A stretch of DNA of 64,000 bases from Deltaproteobacteria bacterium. Lineage in GTDB: Bacteria; Myxococcota_A; UBA9042; PHBI01. The stretch is taken from the NCBI GenBank assembly GCA_020632715.1, contig JACKFA010000002.1:1230501-1294500 (forward strand), written 5' to 3'. Position numbers and translations under genes: made by a program. Below, one piece after another: positions 38,090-47,354 of the stretch. Within the stretch, counting starts at the first letter, position 1, and every line of letters begins with the position of its first letter. The notes beneath the pieces were generated by a model, which ran no database searches, was not told the DNA's origin, and saw only the letters and a list, made by a program, of their open reading frames with translations.

Positions 38090-38114
38090 GGCCCGGGGGA
38101 GACGCCCTCGGGCC
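38090..38114 (+). terminator. Hairpin, possible terminator
   Basis: GGCCCG-GGG pairs with CCC-CGGGCC across one mismatch and a short loop, 75 bp after the barrel gene stop and followed by CCTAAAG. There is no T-run, so termination is only possible, not certain. Confidence 0.35.
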
Positions 38115-38216
38115 CCTAAAGTTCCCGGGTGCTGTGTCCGTAGGGCCCTTCGTCGGGCCGAGCGACAGACCGGGTGGACCACCTCGAGCCCAGAGAGACA
38201 GGAAGGAGCGCGACCG

Positions 38217-38615
38217 ATGAACCTCATGAAGCACCTCGGCAGCACCCTCACGACCGCCGTCCTCGCGCTGATGATCGGCGCGCCCGCCGCCTCCGCGCGC
38301 CCCGCGGCGCCCGGCCCGCCGCCACCGGCGCGTGTCGAGTCGACGCCCGCGCCCGGTGAGGTGCGGATCCCGGGGCACTGGGCCTACAGCGGCCGCAACT
38401 GGATCTGGGTGGACGGGTGGTCGGAGCCGGAGCGCCCCGGCTACGTCTACCGCGCCGGCAGCTGGATGGAGCGCGACGGGCAGTGGGTGTGGGTCGAGGG
38501 CGGCTGGCGGAAGCTCAACCGGGCGGACGCGCGGGGGGCGAAGAGCGTCCCGGCGTCGGCGCCTGCGCCGTGCAAGAAGCCGGCGGGGGAGAAAGGCGCG
38601 CTCGCGGCGCGCTGA
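38217..38615 (+). CDS. WxxGxW-repeat secreted protein
   Basis: 132 residues. GGAAGGAG precedes the ATG, and a second in-frame ATG lies three codons on. The signal peptide ends PAASA at about 28. The mature region carries the YXWXQ/WxxGxW-type repeat in three lines (IPGHWAYSGRNWIWVDGW, YVYRAGSWMERDGQ, WVWVEGGWRKL), a motif of small periplasmic proteins of unknown role. A Lys/Ala-rich tail follows. Family recognition is by motif only. Confidence 0.7.
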   Translation: MNLMKHLGSTLTTAVLALMIGAPAASARPAAPGPPPPARVESTPAPGEVRIPGHWAYSGRNWIWVDGWSEPERPGYVYRAGSWMERDGQWVWVEGGWRKLNRADARGAKSVPASAPAPCKKPAGEKGALAAR

Positions 38616-38700
38616 GCAGGAGAGCGGGGCGCGCGGCAGCGCACCCCAGCCTGGGACACGGTGACCCGCGGTCCCGGCGCCCCGAAGACCCGACGAGCGT

Positions 38701-38734
38701 CGCCCCAAAGCGGCGCTCGTTCGCTTTGGGGGCG
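38701..38734. repeat. Inverted repeat between the WxxGxW and DUF2383-like genes
   Basis: CCCCAAAGCG (38703-38712) pairs perfectly with CGCTTTGGGG (38722-38731), extended by CG pairs across a bulged G, with a nine-base loop. It lies 27 bp before the sigma-54-like box at 38761. It may be a terminator for the gene before it or an activator site for the gene after. Confidence 0.45.
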
Positions 38735-38760
38735 GCTGAGCGGCGGGGCGGCCGCGGGTG

Positions 38761-38775
38761 TGGCACGGATCTGGC
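38761..38775 (+). promoter_or_regulatory. Candidate sigma-54 promoter of the DUF2383-like gene
   Basis: TGGCAC-GGATC-TGGCT has a perfect -24 half, GG (38762-38763) and GC (38774-38775) ten bases apart. One mismatch (TGGC for TTGC) is in the -12 half. The start would be near 38786, leaving a 66-nt leader. Confidence 0.55.
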
Positions 38776-38851
38776 TCTGTCTTCGCGTCGAGAACACACC
38801 GCGCCGAGCCCACGGTCGGGCGAGGCGCGACGACGACGAAGGAGCCACGCC

Positions 38852-39541
38852 ATGACCAGCCGAAACGAACGATCCAAGCCAGCGCTCCGCTCGCTGCGGG
38901 CGACCGCTCCCTCCGGTCCGGGCGCCGACGTGGTGATGACCATGTTCGGCGCCGTCGACGTCGCGAGCCTGCGCTCCGCGACGACGCCGCAGACGCCGGC
39001 GGCTCCGCGGCGCCGCGTCACGGCGAGCGACGTGTCGGTGCCGCGCCGCTCGGCGCGAGCGCGGGTCGAGGCGGCGGTGGCGAACGACATCGGCGACCTG
39101 CCCGATCACGCGGTGACGCTCCTGCGTGAGCTCATCGAGAAGCAGAGCCACGCGGTGGACGTGATGCGCACGGCCGCGACGCTCGCGAAGTCGCCGGCGC
39201 TCGCGGGAGCGCTCATGGCGAACGCGGAGGCGCGGCGCGGGCAGTCGGTGATCCTGCGCGGCCTCGTGCTCCTGAACGACGAGTCGGTGTCGGAGCACAC
39301 GCACTCGGTGGGGCCGTTCCGGAAGGCCTGGATGAACGTGCGGCGCCTCTTCGGCGGCGACGACGCCCTCGTGGTCATCGCGAACGAGGACCACCAGGCG
39401 GTGCTCAGGGCCTACGAGCAGGCGCTGTCCGAGCTCGAGGGGACGACCGCGCACCGCGTCGTGAAGCGCCAGTACGTGGAGATGCAGGAGCGCTCGAAGG
39501 GGCTCGACGAGCTCTCGCACGCGCTCGCCGTCGAGGCGTGA
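38852..39541 (+). CDS. DUF2383-like (ferritin-like helical) protein
   Basis: 229 residues, with the ATG at 38852 preceded by GAAGGAG. The N-terminal 70 residues are low-complexity. The C-terminal part is a helical bundle resembling DUF2383/PA2169-type proteins (LLRELIEKQSHAVDVMRTAATLA, VLRAYEQALSELEGTTAHRVVKRQ). Members are often stress-associated and related to ferritin-like folds. Metal-binding residues are not obvious, so the assignment is tentative. A sigma-54-like promoter upstream would fit a conditional response. Confidence 0.6.
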   Translation: MTSRNERSKPALRSLRATAPSGPGADVVMTMFGAVDVASLRSATTPQTPAAPRRRVTASDVSVPRRSARARVEAAVANDIGDLPDHAVTLLRELIEKQSHAVDVMRTAATLAKSPALAGALMANAEARRGQSVILRGLVLLNDESVSEHTHSVGPFRKAWMNVRRLFGGDDALVVIANEDHQAVLRAYEQALSELEGTTAHRVVKRQYVEMQERSKGLDELSHALAVEA

Positions 39542-39569
39542 GCGAAGCGGCCAGGAGCGATGCAGGCGG

Positions 39570-39602
39570 AGGCCCGCGGGCGTGACGAGCGCCCACGGGC
39601 CT
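39570..39602 (+). terminator. Terminator after the DUF2383-like gene
   Basis: A 13-bp stem with one mismatch (AGGCCCG-C-GGGCG against its complement) and a seven-base loop is followed by a T-rich tail (TCGCGTTCGTTTCG). It separates the DUF2383-like gene from recX. Confidence 0.65.
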
Positions 39603-39631
39603 TCGCGTTCGTTTCGTGCTAGGGCCGCCCC

Positions 39632-40234
39632 ATGAGACGCGACGAGAAGCCAGCGGACCGAGGGGACGAGAGCAAGCGGCGCGCGCGGCGCTATCGCGTC
39701 GAGAGCGAGGAGGCGCTGAAGGACCTCGCGCTCGGCTACGTGACGCGCTTCCCGGGGAGCGTCGCGCACGTGCGGCGCTACCTCGAAAAGAAGCGGCGCG
39801 AGGCGATCGCCCTCGGCGAGACGACCGAGGCTGCGAGCCGCGCGTGGCCGGACGGCGTCATCGCCACGCTCATCCGCGTGCGCCTGCTCGACGACGTCGC
39901 GTACGCCGAGTCGCGCGCGCGGACGCTCCACCGCCGCGGGCGCCCGCTGCGAGTCATCGAGCGCGATCTGCGCCAGCGCGGCGTGAGCGCGGACGACGCT
40001 CGCGCAGCGCTCGAGGCGCTGTCGGAGGCGGCGTCGCGGCCGGACCTGGCGGCGGCCATCCGGCTCGCGAGGCGGCGTCGGCTCGGGCCATGGGCGGACG
40101 AGGCGACGCGCCGCGAGAAGCGCGAGAAGCACCTCGCGACGCTCGCGCGGCAGGGGTTCACCTTCGAGATCGCGCGCCGGGTCGTCGACGCGGCGGACGC
40201 CGACGCGCTCGAGGCGCTCGTCGACATGATCTGA
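39632..40234 (+). CDS. recX: Regulatory protein RecX
   Basis: A 200-residue RecX-type protein that binds RecA filaments and limits RecA activity. The three-helix repeats are visible: ALGYVTRFPGSVAHVRRYLEKK, VIATLIRVRLLDDVAYAESRARTLHRRGRPLRVIERDLRQRGV and the C-terminal LATLARQGFTFEIARRVV. The length is normal, with a basic N-terminal extension of about 20 residues. It is not next to recA here, which is common. A terminator separates it from the gene before. Confidence 0.88.
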   Translation: MRRDEKPADRGDESKRRARRYRVESEEALKDLALGYVTRFPGSVAHVRRYLEKKRREAIALGETTEAASRAWPDGVIATLIRVRLLDDVAYAESRARTLHRRGRPLRVIERDLRQRGVSADDARAALEALSEAASRPDLAAAIRLARRRRLGPWADEATRREKREKHLATLARQGFTFEIARRVVDAADADALEALVDMI

Positions 40235-40246
40235 GGGCTCGCTGGC

Positions 40247-41194
40247 TCAGATCACGACGAAGGCGTCGATCGCGTCGCTCGCGAGGCGCCGCTCGAGGCC
40301 CGTCACGAGCTCGCGGGCCGCGTCGCTCCCGAGCCCGCCGTCGCGCGCGGCGCGCACGAGCTGCGCGAGCGCGTCCTGCCAGGCGGCGTCGACGTCGACG
40401 AGGGTCGGCTTGTCCGTGGCGTCGCCGTCCGCGGCCTCGCGCGCGTTCCAGGCGAACGCGAGGCGCGTGGCGCGCGCGGCGGCCACGAGGAAGCGTCGGC
40501 TGGATGCGTCGAGGTGCTCCTCGAGCCCCGCGGCGAGGACGGTGGCCGTGGCGGTCGCCGCGGCCTCGGCTGGGCCGGCCGGCAGGGCGGCGAGAGAGTC
40601 GGCGACGGGGAGGAAGCGCTCGCGGGCGCCGAGCGACAGGCCGGACTCGAGCTTGATGAGCAGCTCGCGGGCGACGCGCAGGGGGCCGCGATCGGGGCGC
40701 CACGAGAGGTCGAGGAGCGAGGCGAGATCGGCGTCGGCGTCGTGGCCCACGCCGAGGACGGCCACGAGCGCGGCGGCGAGGGTCGTTCGGCGGCTCTGGT
40801 CGCGCATCGCGGCGCGGCGGAGGAGGCCGAAGCCGACGCGGGCGGCGCGGGCGTACTCCTTCACGCGGGCGGCGGGGACGCGCTCGAGGAGCGCCACGGC
40901 CTGCAGCACGGGGGGCCGGTGGGCGCTCACGAGGAGCGCGAGGAACGCGCGCGGCGCGTGCAGGTGGCACGCCTCGCCGCGGAGGCGCTCGACGAGGCCA
41001 GCGCCCTTCGCCTCCGGCCAGTGCCGCGCGATGAGCGGGGCGACCTCGTCGTCCCAGTCGCGGAGCGCGACCCCCGTGAGCGTCTTCGCGACGGCCTCCG
41101 ACCAGGGCGCGGGCACGCCGACGACGCCGTGCAGCAGCGCGCGCCGCCGCTGGGGCGTTCTCGGAGCGTGGTTCATGTCTGACTGGTCGGTCAT
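40247..41194 (-). CDS. Helical repeat protein, unknown function
   Basis: A 315-residue protein, all-alpha by composition (Ala/Leu/Arg-rich helices). It has no signal peptide, membrane segment or recognised motif. A Trp/Asp pair in the N-terminal part (ALRDWDDEVAPLIARHW) and an acidic patch (WNAREAADGDATDKPTLVDVDAAW) are the most distinctive stretches. The ATG at 41194 has GGAG seven bases upstream; a second ATG lies at 41176. It converges on recX with 12 bp between the stops. Confidence 0.65.
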   Translation of the reverse strand: MTDQSDMNHAPRTPQRRRALLHGVVGVPAPWSEAVAKTLTGVALRDWDDEVAPLIARHWPEAKGAGLVERLRGEACHLHAPRAFLALLVSAHRPPVLQAVALLERVPAARVKEYARAARVGFGLLRRAAMRDQSRRTTLAAALVAVLGVGHDADADLASLLDLSWRPDRGPLRVARELLIKLESGLSLGARERFLPVADSLAALPAGPAEAAATATATVLAAGLEEHLDASSRRFLVAAARATRLAFAWNAREAADGDATDKPTLVDVDAAWQDALAQLVRAARDGGLGSDAARELVTGLERRLASDAIDAFVVI

Positions 41195-41384
41195 CGGGCT
41201 CCGGGGCGTGATGGCTCGCGCGCGGCCGTTGTAACGCGACTCCCCGGCGCCGGTCGATCGGGAAGCACCCACCGCGCTGTCCCCCTGCCGCATCCCTACC
41301 TGGTTCTCACGCCCCGCCGGATCTCGTTGCCTTCCCGATTCCACCCCGGCAGATTCAGGGGCCCCTCCGCGCTCCAATCGCCCG

Positions 41385-41398
41385 TATATCCCTATAAA
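41385..41398 (+). promoter_or_regulatory. A/T-rich promoter -10 region, near-leaderless
   Basis: TATATC (41385-41390) and TATAAA (41393-41398) are rare A/T hexamers in this genome, 12-20 bp before a GTG start at 41410. No strong -35 box is seen. Transcription would begin about 5-13 nt before the start codon. Confidence 0.5.
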
Positions 41399-41409
41399 TC
41401 GAGGTCTCT

Positions 41410-43332
41410 GTGCGTGTCTCGGCCGTCGCCTGGGTCGTGGTGCTCCTGTCTCCGTGCGTCTCCCTCGTCGCCTGCCTCGACAGCGACTCGGCCCCCGCGT
41501 CCTCGCCCCGCCTCGCGCTCGCGGTGGCCCCGCTCGAGCTCCCCGGCGTCGCCGACGCCTGCTACACGCTGACCGTCCACGACGTCGCGGCCGCGGACAT
41601 CACCCCCGACGCCCTCGTCTGGTCCCGCGCGGGCCTCTGCGCGAGCCGCTACGGCGACGGCGCCGGTGGTCTCAGCTTCGTCGGCACCTGCGACGCCTCC
41701 CCCGACGGGCGCGTCAACACGGTGAGCCTCGTCCTCGAGGGGCTCTGCGCCGAGCCCGGCTGCGACGTCGCCGACCCCGAGGACGCCGGCCGCGTCGCGC
41801 CGTCGACGTGGCAGAACCCGTGCCCGGAGGCGGCCCCCTGCCGCCTCGAGCGCGCCTGCAGCGCGAACGCCGACACGCAGGTCGGCTTCGACCTGACCGT
41901 CCTGCGCGAGGCGTCGCAGGGCTTCTTCGACATCGCCGTGAGCTTCGACGACATCTTCTGCTCGGCGAAGCTCGACTGCGTCCCGGAGATGCTCCACCGC
42001 CCGGGCGGCGCGCGGGACCTCACGGCGGTCCTCGCGTTCGCGTGCACGTCGGGCGGCGACACCTGCCTCTACGCGGACCCGGTCACGCTCGCGTGCGACA
42101 ACGGCTCCTGGACGGTCGACCCGGCGGCCGGCCCCGGGAACGTCGCGGTCGCGGGCCCCGTCCTCTACGGCGCGGCCGTCTACCGCGGCGACGAGGCGTA
42201 CACCGCGTTCGAGAAGCAGTACTGGAACGTGGCGCTCGGGATCGACGAGGCCGCCCTCGCCGCGGCCGGCGACTGCACGCTCACGTGGGGCGCCACGGCC
42301 TCCGAGGGCTACTGGCCGGACCGCGCGCTCCCGGCGGTGAGCGCCTACCCGGTCGTCACGTGGAGCCGCCAGATCGTGACCGACGGCGCGCTCACGTGTG
42401 GCTCGCACCCGCTGAACGTCGTCGCGAGCGGCGAGGCGCAGGCGTCGGTGCGCACCGAGTACGCGCGCGACGCGCCGCGCGTGTTCGCCGCGAGCAGCTG
42501 CGCCCCCGCCGAAGAGCCCGAGCCGTCGAGCTGCGACTGCCCGGAGGGGTACACGCCGAACGTCGACGACACCGCGTGCGTCCGCGAGCTCGTCACGACG
42601 CCGACCTCCGGCGGGAGCCTCGACGTGTGCGCCGGCTTCTCCGAGCCCTGGATCAACTACACCTATCGCGGCGCGCGCTTCTCGACCGTGCTCACGCCGA
42701 GCGCCTTCGAGTTCGTCTCGCCGCTCGAACCCGGCTGCACCGACCCGAGCACCTGCGTCGAGGTGAGCGCCGCGCCGTGGACGGGGCGCCTCAACGACGT
42801 CGGGGTGTGGGCGTGCCCCGGCCCCGACCACGAGACCTACGTCGACCCGCCGTTCAACCAGTGGATCGGGTTCTCGCGCTGCATCGACATCGCGAACGCC
42901 GGCGAGTACATGGTGGGCATCGCGGGCGACAACCACGTCATGCTCAGGCTCGACGGGCAGACTCTCTACCAGAGCGTCAGCTCCGAGAACTTCCGCGCGT
43001 GGAACGTCCTCAAGGTCACGCTCTCGGCGGGCACGCACACGATCGAGCTCTTCGGGTTGAACCTCGACACGCTCGGCTCGTTCGGCGCGGAGATCGCCGG
43101 CCCCTTCCCGGTCGGCACCCTCGACACGCCCGCCCAGATGGCCGCCGCGGACTACGTCGGCCACATCATCTTCTCGACCGCGCCGATGCGCGCCGGGGGC
43201 TCGCAGTTCCAGGTCTCGACGGGCGCGTCGGCCGCGACCGGACTCACCTGCCCGGACGGCTTCGCGCTCGAGCTCTGCGACACCCCCGCGGTGTGCGTCG
43301 ACCGCGACGAGACCTATTGCGGGATCCGCTGA
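41410..43332 (+). CDS. Cys-rich lipoprotein with PA14-like segment
   Basis: 640 residues starting at GTG 41410, the only start that keeps the signal (VVVLLSPCVSLVAC lipobox). The mature protein has about 35 Cys. A C-terminal region (about 480-560; GEYMVGIAGDNHVMLRLDGQTLY...HTIELFGLN) looks like a PA14/GLEYA-type carbohydrate-binding beta domain. It ends with CPDGFALELCDTPAVC. Function is unknown, and an adhesin-like lipoprotein fits. It stands alone, 62 bp ahead of the FHA-like regulator. Confidence 0.72.
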   Translation: MRVSAVAWVVVLLSPCVSLVACLDSDSAPASSPRLALAVAPLELPGVADACYTLTVHDVAAADITPDALVWSRAGLCASRYGDGAGGLSFVGTCDASPDGRVNTVSLVLEGLCAEPGCDVADPEDAGRVAPSTWQNPCPEAAPCRLERACSANADTQVGFDLTVLREASQGFFDIAVSFDDIFCSAKLDCVPEMLHRPGGARDLTAVLAFACTSGGDTCLYADPVTLACDNGSWTVDPAAGPGNVAVAGPVLYGAAVYRGDEAYTAFEKQYWNVALGIDEAALAAAGDCTLTWGATASEGYWPDRALPAVSAYPVVTWSRQIVTDGALTCGSHPLNVVASGEAQASVRTEYARDAPRVFAASSCAPAEEPEPSSCDCPEGYTPNVDDTACVRELVTTPTSGGSLDVCAGFSEPWINYTYRGARFSTVLTPSAFEFVSPLEPGCTDPSTCVEVSAAPWTGRLNDVGVWACPGPDHETYVDPPFNQWIGFSRCIDIANAGEYMVGIAGDNHVMLRLDGQTLYQSVSSENFRAWNVLKVTLSAGTHTIELFGLNLDTLGSFGAEIAGPFPVGTLDTPAQMAAADYVGHIIFSTAPMRAGGSQFQVSTGASAATGLTCPDGFALELCDTPAVCVDRDETYCGIR

Positions 43333-43394
43333 TCGGTCGGGGGCGCGCGTCTGTCGTTGCTTCCGCGCGCGAGCGGCCCCAAGATCGGTCGCGC

Positions 43395-44294
43395 ATGAGC
43401 CGCGCCTTCGTCCGTTTCCGTGCGCCCGACGGGGCCCTCCACGACCTCACCCACGGCGACGTCATCGGGCGCCTCTGGTCGGTCGCGCTCCCCATCCCCG
43501 ATCCGCGCGTCTCGGAGATGCACGCGATGGTGTCGCTGCGCGGGAGCGCGCTGCGGCTCCTCGGGCTCCGGGGGCGCTTCGCCATCGACCTCACGCCGGT
43601 CGCCGACGCCGCGCTCGCCCCGGGGCAGTCGATCCTGCTCGCGGACGGCGTCGCGCTCGAGGTCGTCGCGGTCGAGCTCCCGGACGAGGTGATGGCGCTC
43701 GAGGGGGATGGGCTCCCGCGGCAGGCGCTCCCGAACGTCGCGTCGCTGCGCGTCGGCGCGCGGGTCGAGCTCGTCCCGGGGCACGTCCCGGACGCCGCCG
43801 CCACGATCTGGTCGGACGGCCTCGACTGGCGCGTCCGCGTCGGCGCGGACGAGCACGGGCTCTCCTTCGGCGACGCCTTCAGCGCCGGCGGCCGCACGTT
43901 CTCGGCCGTCGCGCTCGGGCTCGGCGCGTCGTCGGCGACCGCGACGCTGCCCGACGGCGCCGTCCGCGTGCCGCTCCACCTCCGGGTCTGCTACGACACG
44001 GTGCACGTCCACCGCGGCGACGACCCGCCGGTGGCGCTCGACGGGCTCTCCGCGCGCATCGTGAGCGAGCTCGCGGTCATCTCGCAGCCGATCGGCTGGG
44101 AGGCGCTGGCGCGCGAGATCTGGCGCAGCGACGACACGCCCGCGCAGCTCCGCCGCCGCTGGGACGTGGCGCTCGCGCGGCTCCGCCGGCGCCTCCGCGA
44201 CGCGCGGATCCGGCCCGACCTCGTCCGCGCCGACGGCACCGGCAACGTCGAGCTCTTCCTCGACCGCGGCGACACCCTCGACGACCGCACGTGA
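43395..44294 (+). CDS. FHA-like protein with winged-helix C-terminus
   Basis: 299 residues. The N-terminal 90 residues read as a forkhead-associated domain (GDVIGRL...IPDPRVSEMHAMVSLRG), including the Ser/His pair that binds phospho-Thr. The C-terminal third (WEALAREIWRSDDTPAQLRRRWDVALARLRRRL) resembles an OmpR/SARP-type winged helix. The natural reading is a phospho-peptide-dependent transcription regulator. It overlaps the next gene, a Ser/Thr kinase, by the GTGA signature, so kinase and reader are made together and are probably partners. Confidence 0.78.
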   Translation: MSRAFVRFRAPDGALHDLTHGDVIGRLWSVALPIPDPRVSEMHAMVSLRGSALRLLGLRGRFAIDLTPVADAALAPGQSILLADGVALEVVAVELPDEVMALEGDGLPRQALPNVASLRVGARVELVPGHVPDAAATIWSDGLDWRVRVGADEHGLSFGDAFSAGGRTFSAVALGLGASSATATLPDGAVRVPLHLRVCYDTVHVHRGDDPPVALDGLSARIVSELAVISQPIGWEALAREIWRSDDTPAQLRRRWDVALARLRRRLRDARIRPDLVRADGTGNVELFLDRGDTLDDRT

Positions 44295-47200
44295 CGCCCC
44301 CCGACGACCCGCTCGGCGCGAGCAGCCCCCAGTGGAGCGTGCTCGCCGGGGAGGTGACGGCCGCGGACGCCGCGCGCGCCGTGGTCCTCGCGCCCGAGGC
44401 GCGCTACGAGCGGCGCGAGCTGCTCGGGGTCGGCGGGATGGGTCGCGTCGTGCTCGCGCGGGACCGCCGCCTCGACCGCTGGGTCGCGCTGAAGGAGGTG
44501 CGGGCCACCGGGGACGGTCCCGACGGCGATCTCGGGCCCGCGGCGATCGCGGCGCTGCGCGCGCGGCTCCGGCGCGAGGCGGAGCTCACGGCGCGCCTCG
44601 ACCACCCGGGGATCGTGCCGGTCTACGACGTCGACGAGCTCGCCGACGGCACGCTCTACTACACGATGCGGGTCGTGCGCGGGCGCTCGCTCGACGCCGA
44701 GGTGGCGGCGCGGCGCGGCGCGGGCGAGGCGGCGGACGCGGCCGTCGCGCCGCTCGTGCGCCACCTGCAGGCCGCCTGCGAGGCGGTCGGCTTCGCGCAC
44801 CGTCTCGGCGTCGTGCACCGCGACCTGAAGCCGCAGAACGTGATGGTCGGCGAGTTCGGCGAGACGCAGGTCGTCGACTGGGGGCTCGCGGCGGAGGTCG
44901 CGGCCGCCCCGCGCGGCGCGGTCGGGACACCGCGCTACATGGCGCCCGAGCAGGCCGCGGGCGCCGTGGTCGACGCGCGCGCGGACGTCCACGCGCTCGG
45001 CCTGATGCTCGAGGAGCTCCTCCCGGCGCAGGGGGCCGCCGAGCTGCGCGCCATCGCGGCGCGCGCCCGGTCGCGGGAGGTGGCGGCGCGCTACCCGGAC
45101 GCGAAGGCGCTCGCGGACGACCTCTCGCGCTGGCTCGAGGGGCGCCGCGTCGCGGCCTACGACTACGGGCTCGGCGCGCACCTCGCGCGGTTCTGGCGCG
45201 CGTTCCGGCTGCCGCTCCTCGTCGCGCTCGCGGCGCTCGTCATCGTGGTGGCGGTGGTCGTCGTGGCGTTCCTGCGCACGGAGGCCGCGCGCGAGCGCGC
45301 CGTGCTCGCCGAGGCGGACGCGAAGGCGGCGCTCGCCGACGCGTCGTCGAACCTCGCGGCGCTGCTCGCGGGAGAGGCCGCGCGTCGTCATCGGGAGGGC
45401 GCGCGGGCGGAGGCGGAGGTGCTCGCGGCGCACGCGCTCGCGCTCGCGCCGTCGCCCGAGGCGCGCGGGATCCTCATGGCGAGCGCGTCGCCGCGCCCCG
45501 AGCGCGTGAGCGCGGCGCCGATGCCGCCCGGATGCGCGGACGTGGTCGTGATGCCGGGCGGGGACACGCTGCTCTGCCGCTCGGCGACGGCGCTCGCGGT
45601 GTGGACGGTGGCGCCACGGGCGCCGCGCGCGACCATCGCGGTCGCGACGCACGGGCCGCCGGTGCCGCTCGACGCGGAGCGCTTCCTCGCGAGCACGGTG
45701 GGGGCCATCGCGCTCTACGACCTTGACGGGCGGGAGCTCGCGCGGGTGCCGCGCGCGGAGGTGACGCCGAACGGGGCGACGGACGGCGCCGGGCACGCGG
45801 CGGTCTGGGCGGCCTCGGGCGGCTGGCTCTTCGGCCCCGATGGGCGCGCTCGCGCCGTGAAGCGCTGCGTCGACGCGCAGCCGCTGGTCATCGCGCCGGG
45901 CGCCGCCGCGCGCGGGATGTGCGCGGACGGCGCGCTCCTCGACCTCTGGGCGGAGGCGCCCCTCGCGGCGACGGGGCTCGAGGGCGTCGCGGCAGTGGCG
46001 CGGGCGGGCGACGGCGTCGTGGTCGCGACGCACGATGGTCGCGTCGCGCGGGTCGACGGGGCGGGCGTCGTCCGCTTCGCGCGGGCGAGCGGACTCCAGC
46101 CGATCGTCGAGCTCGCGATCGCGCCCGGTGGGCGGCTCGCGGCGGTGCGCGGCGAGCGCGCGGGGGTGGCGCTCCTCGACCTCGAGACGGGGGCGTGGCT
46201 CGGGCGTCTGCCGCGGAGCGCCGGGCGGGCGATGCGCTTCGTGGGGGCGCGCGAGCTCGTGACGGCGGGGGACGCGCTGACGCGGTGGCGCCTCGACGGG
46301 CTCGCGCCGAGCGCGCTCGACGCGGGCGGCGGCGTCACGAGCGTGGACGTGCGCGGGCCGGCGGGGCGCCCGGTCGTAGCCTTCGCGGCGGACCAGGCGA
46401 TCGAGACCGGGCCCCTCGACGCGCGCGCGCGGGTGGCGCTCGCGCACGCGGTCACGATGAAGTCGCTGGCGCTCGACCCGGACGGCGCGGGGCTCGTGGC
46501 GGTGGCGTCGGGCTTCGACGGGATCACGCGGCTCGACGCGGAGCGCCTGGTCGCGGTCGGCGCGGTGGCGCGCGCGCGGCGCGTGGGTCGCCTCGAGGGC
46601 GCGGGGGCTGCCTGGCTCGTGGTGCTCCCCTACGACGGGCCGCTGCGCGCGGTGCGGGCGGACGGCGGCGAGGAGGTGGTCGTGGTGGGGCCGGGCGGCG
46701 CGCTCGGGGAGCATCACGATCTCTCGGTCTCGCCCGGGCACGGCCACGCGGCGGTGCTCGCGGTAGCGGAGGGCCGCGTCCGGCGGCTCGCGTGGTCGCC
46801 CGACGGGGTGGTGGTGGATCGGGAGGCCGCGCTCGACGACGCGCGCGCGGTCGCGCTCGAGCGCGGGGGCGATCTGCTCTGGCTGGCGCGCGGCGAGGGC
46901 CTGACGCGCGTCTCCTTCGCGGAGCCCGAGGGCGCCACGGTCGTCGCGGAGGTGGCGACGCCGGGGGTCGACTGGGTGGACCTCGCGGTCTCGGACGTGG
47001 GCCCGCGCGGCGTCTGGGTCGCCGCGGGAGACCGCGTGGGGGCGACGTGGCTCTGGCGCGCGGACGAGGACGGCGTGGCGCTGGTCGCGCGCCTCGACGA
47101 CCACGAGGGGCGGGTGGCGGCGCTCGCGTTCGCGCCGGACGGGAGCTTCCTCGCGACGGGGAGCTGGGACCGGACGGTGCGGCTCCGGGCGCTCGCGGAG

Positions 47201-47320
47201 GAGCCCGCCGCGCCCGAGGTCTACGAGCGCGCCTGGGGGGTCACGCTCGCGGTCGCGCTCGGGCGCGGCGACGTGGGCGCCGCGCTCCCGGGCGGCCTCG
47301 GCGCGTCGGGTGGACGATGA
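44291..47320 (+). CDS. Membrane Ser/Thr protein kinase with C-terminal propeller
   Basis: 1,009 residues from GTG 44291. The PknB-type kinase domain has the glycine loop GVGGMGRV at about 45, VALKE, VVHRDLKPQNVMVG at about 175, and VVDWGLA in place of DFG (common in bacterial kinases). It ends with MAPEQ and a transmembrane helix (about 307-328), followed by a short coiled coil (REREAVLAEADAKAALAD type). The C-terminal 650 residues form WD40/PQQ-like propeller blades, the last being FAPDGSFLATGSWDRTVRL. A propeller sensor or scaffold tied to a kinase is frequent in Myxococcota. It is co-translated with the FHA-like regulator. Confidence 0.9.
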   Translation: MTPPDDPLGASSPQWSVLAGEVTAADAARAVVLAPEARYERRELLGVGGMGRVVLARDRRLDRWVALKEVRATGDGPDGDLGPAAIAALRARLRREAELTARLDHPGIVPVYDVDELADGTLYYTMRVVRGRSLDAEVAARRGAGEAADAAVAPLVRHLQAACEAVGFAHRLGVVHRDLKPQNVMVGEFGETQVVDWGLAAEVAAAPRGAVGTPRYMAPEQAAGAVVDARADVHALGLMLEELLPAQGAAELRAIAARARSREVAARYPDAKALADDLSRWLEGRRVAAYDYGLGAHLARFWRAFRLPLLVALAALVIVVAVVVVAFLRTEAARERAVLAEADAKAALADASSNLAALLAGEAARRHREGARAEAEVLAAHALALAPSPEARGILMASASPRPERVSAAPMPPGCADVVVMPGGDTLLCRSATALAVWTVAPRAPRATIAVATHGPPVPLDAERFLASTVGAIALYDLDGRELARVPRAEVTPNGATDGAGHAAVWAASGGWLFGPDGRARAVKRCVDAQPLVIAPGAAARGMCADGALLDLWAEAPLAATGLEGVAAVARAGDGVVVATHDGRVARVDGAGVVRFARASGLQPIVELAIAPGGRLAAVRGERAGVALLDLETGAWLGRLPRSAGRAMRFVGARELVTAGDALTRWRLDGLAPSALDAGGGVTSVDVRGPAGRPVVAFAADQAIETGPLDARARVALAHAVTMKSLALDPDGAGLVAVASGFDGITRLDAERLVAVGAVARARRVGRLEGAGAAWLVVLPYDGPLRAVRADGGEEVVVVGPGGALGEHHDLSVSPGHGHAAVLAVAEGRVRRLAWSPDGVVVDREAALDDARAVALERGGDLLWLARGEGLTRVSFAEPEGATVVAEVATPGVDWVDLAVSDVGPRGVWVAAGDRVGATWLWRADEDGVALVARLDDHEGRVAALAFAPDGSFLATGSWDRTVRLRALAEEPAAPEVYERAWGVTLAVALGRGDVGAALPGGLGASGGR

Positions 47321-47354
47321 CCGAGGCGCGGCCGGTGCGCGGCGCGGTGGCGGG

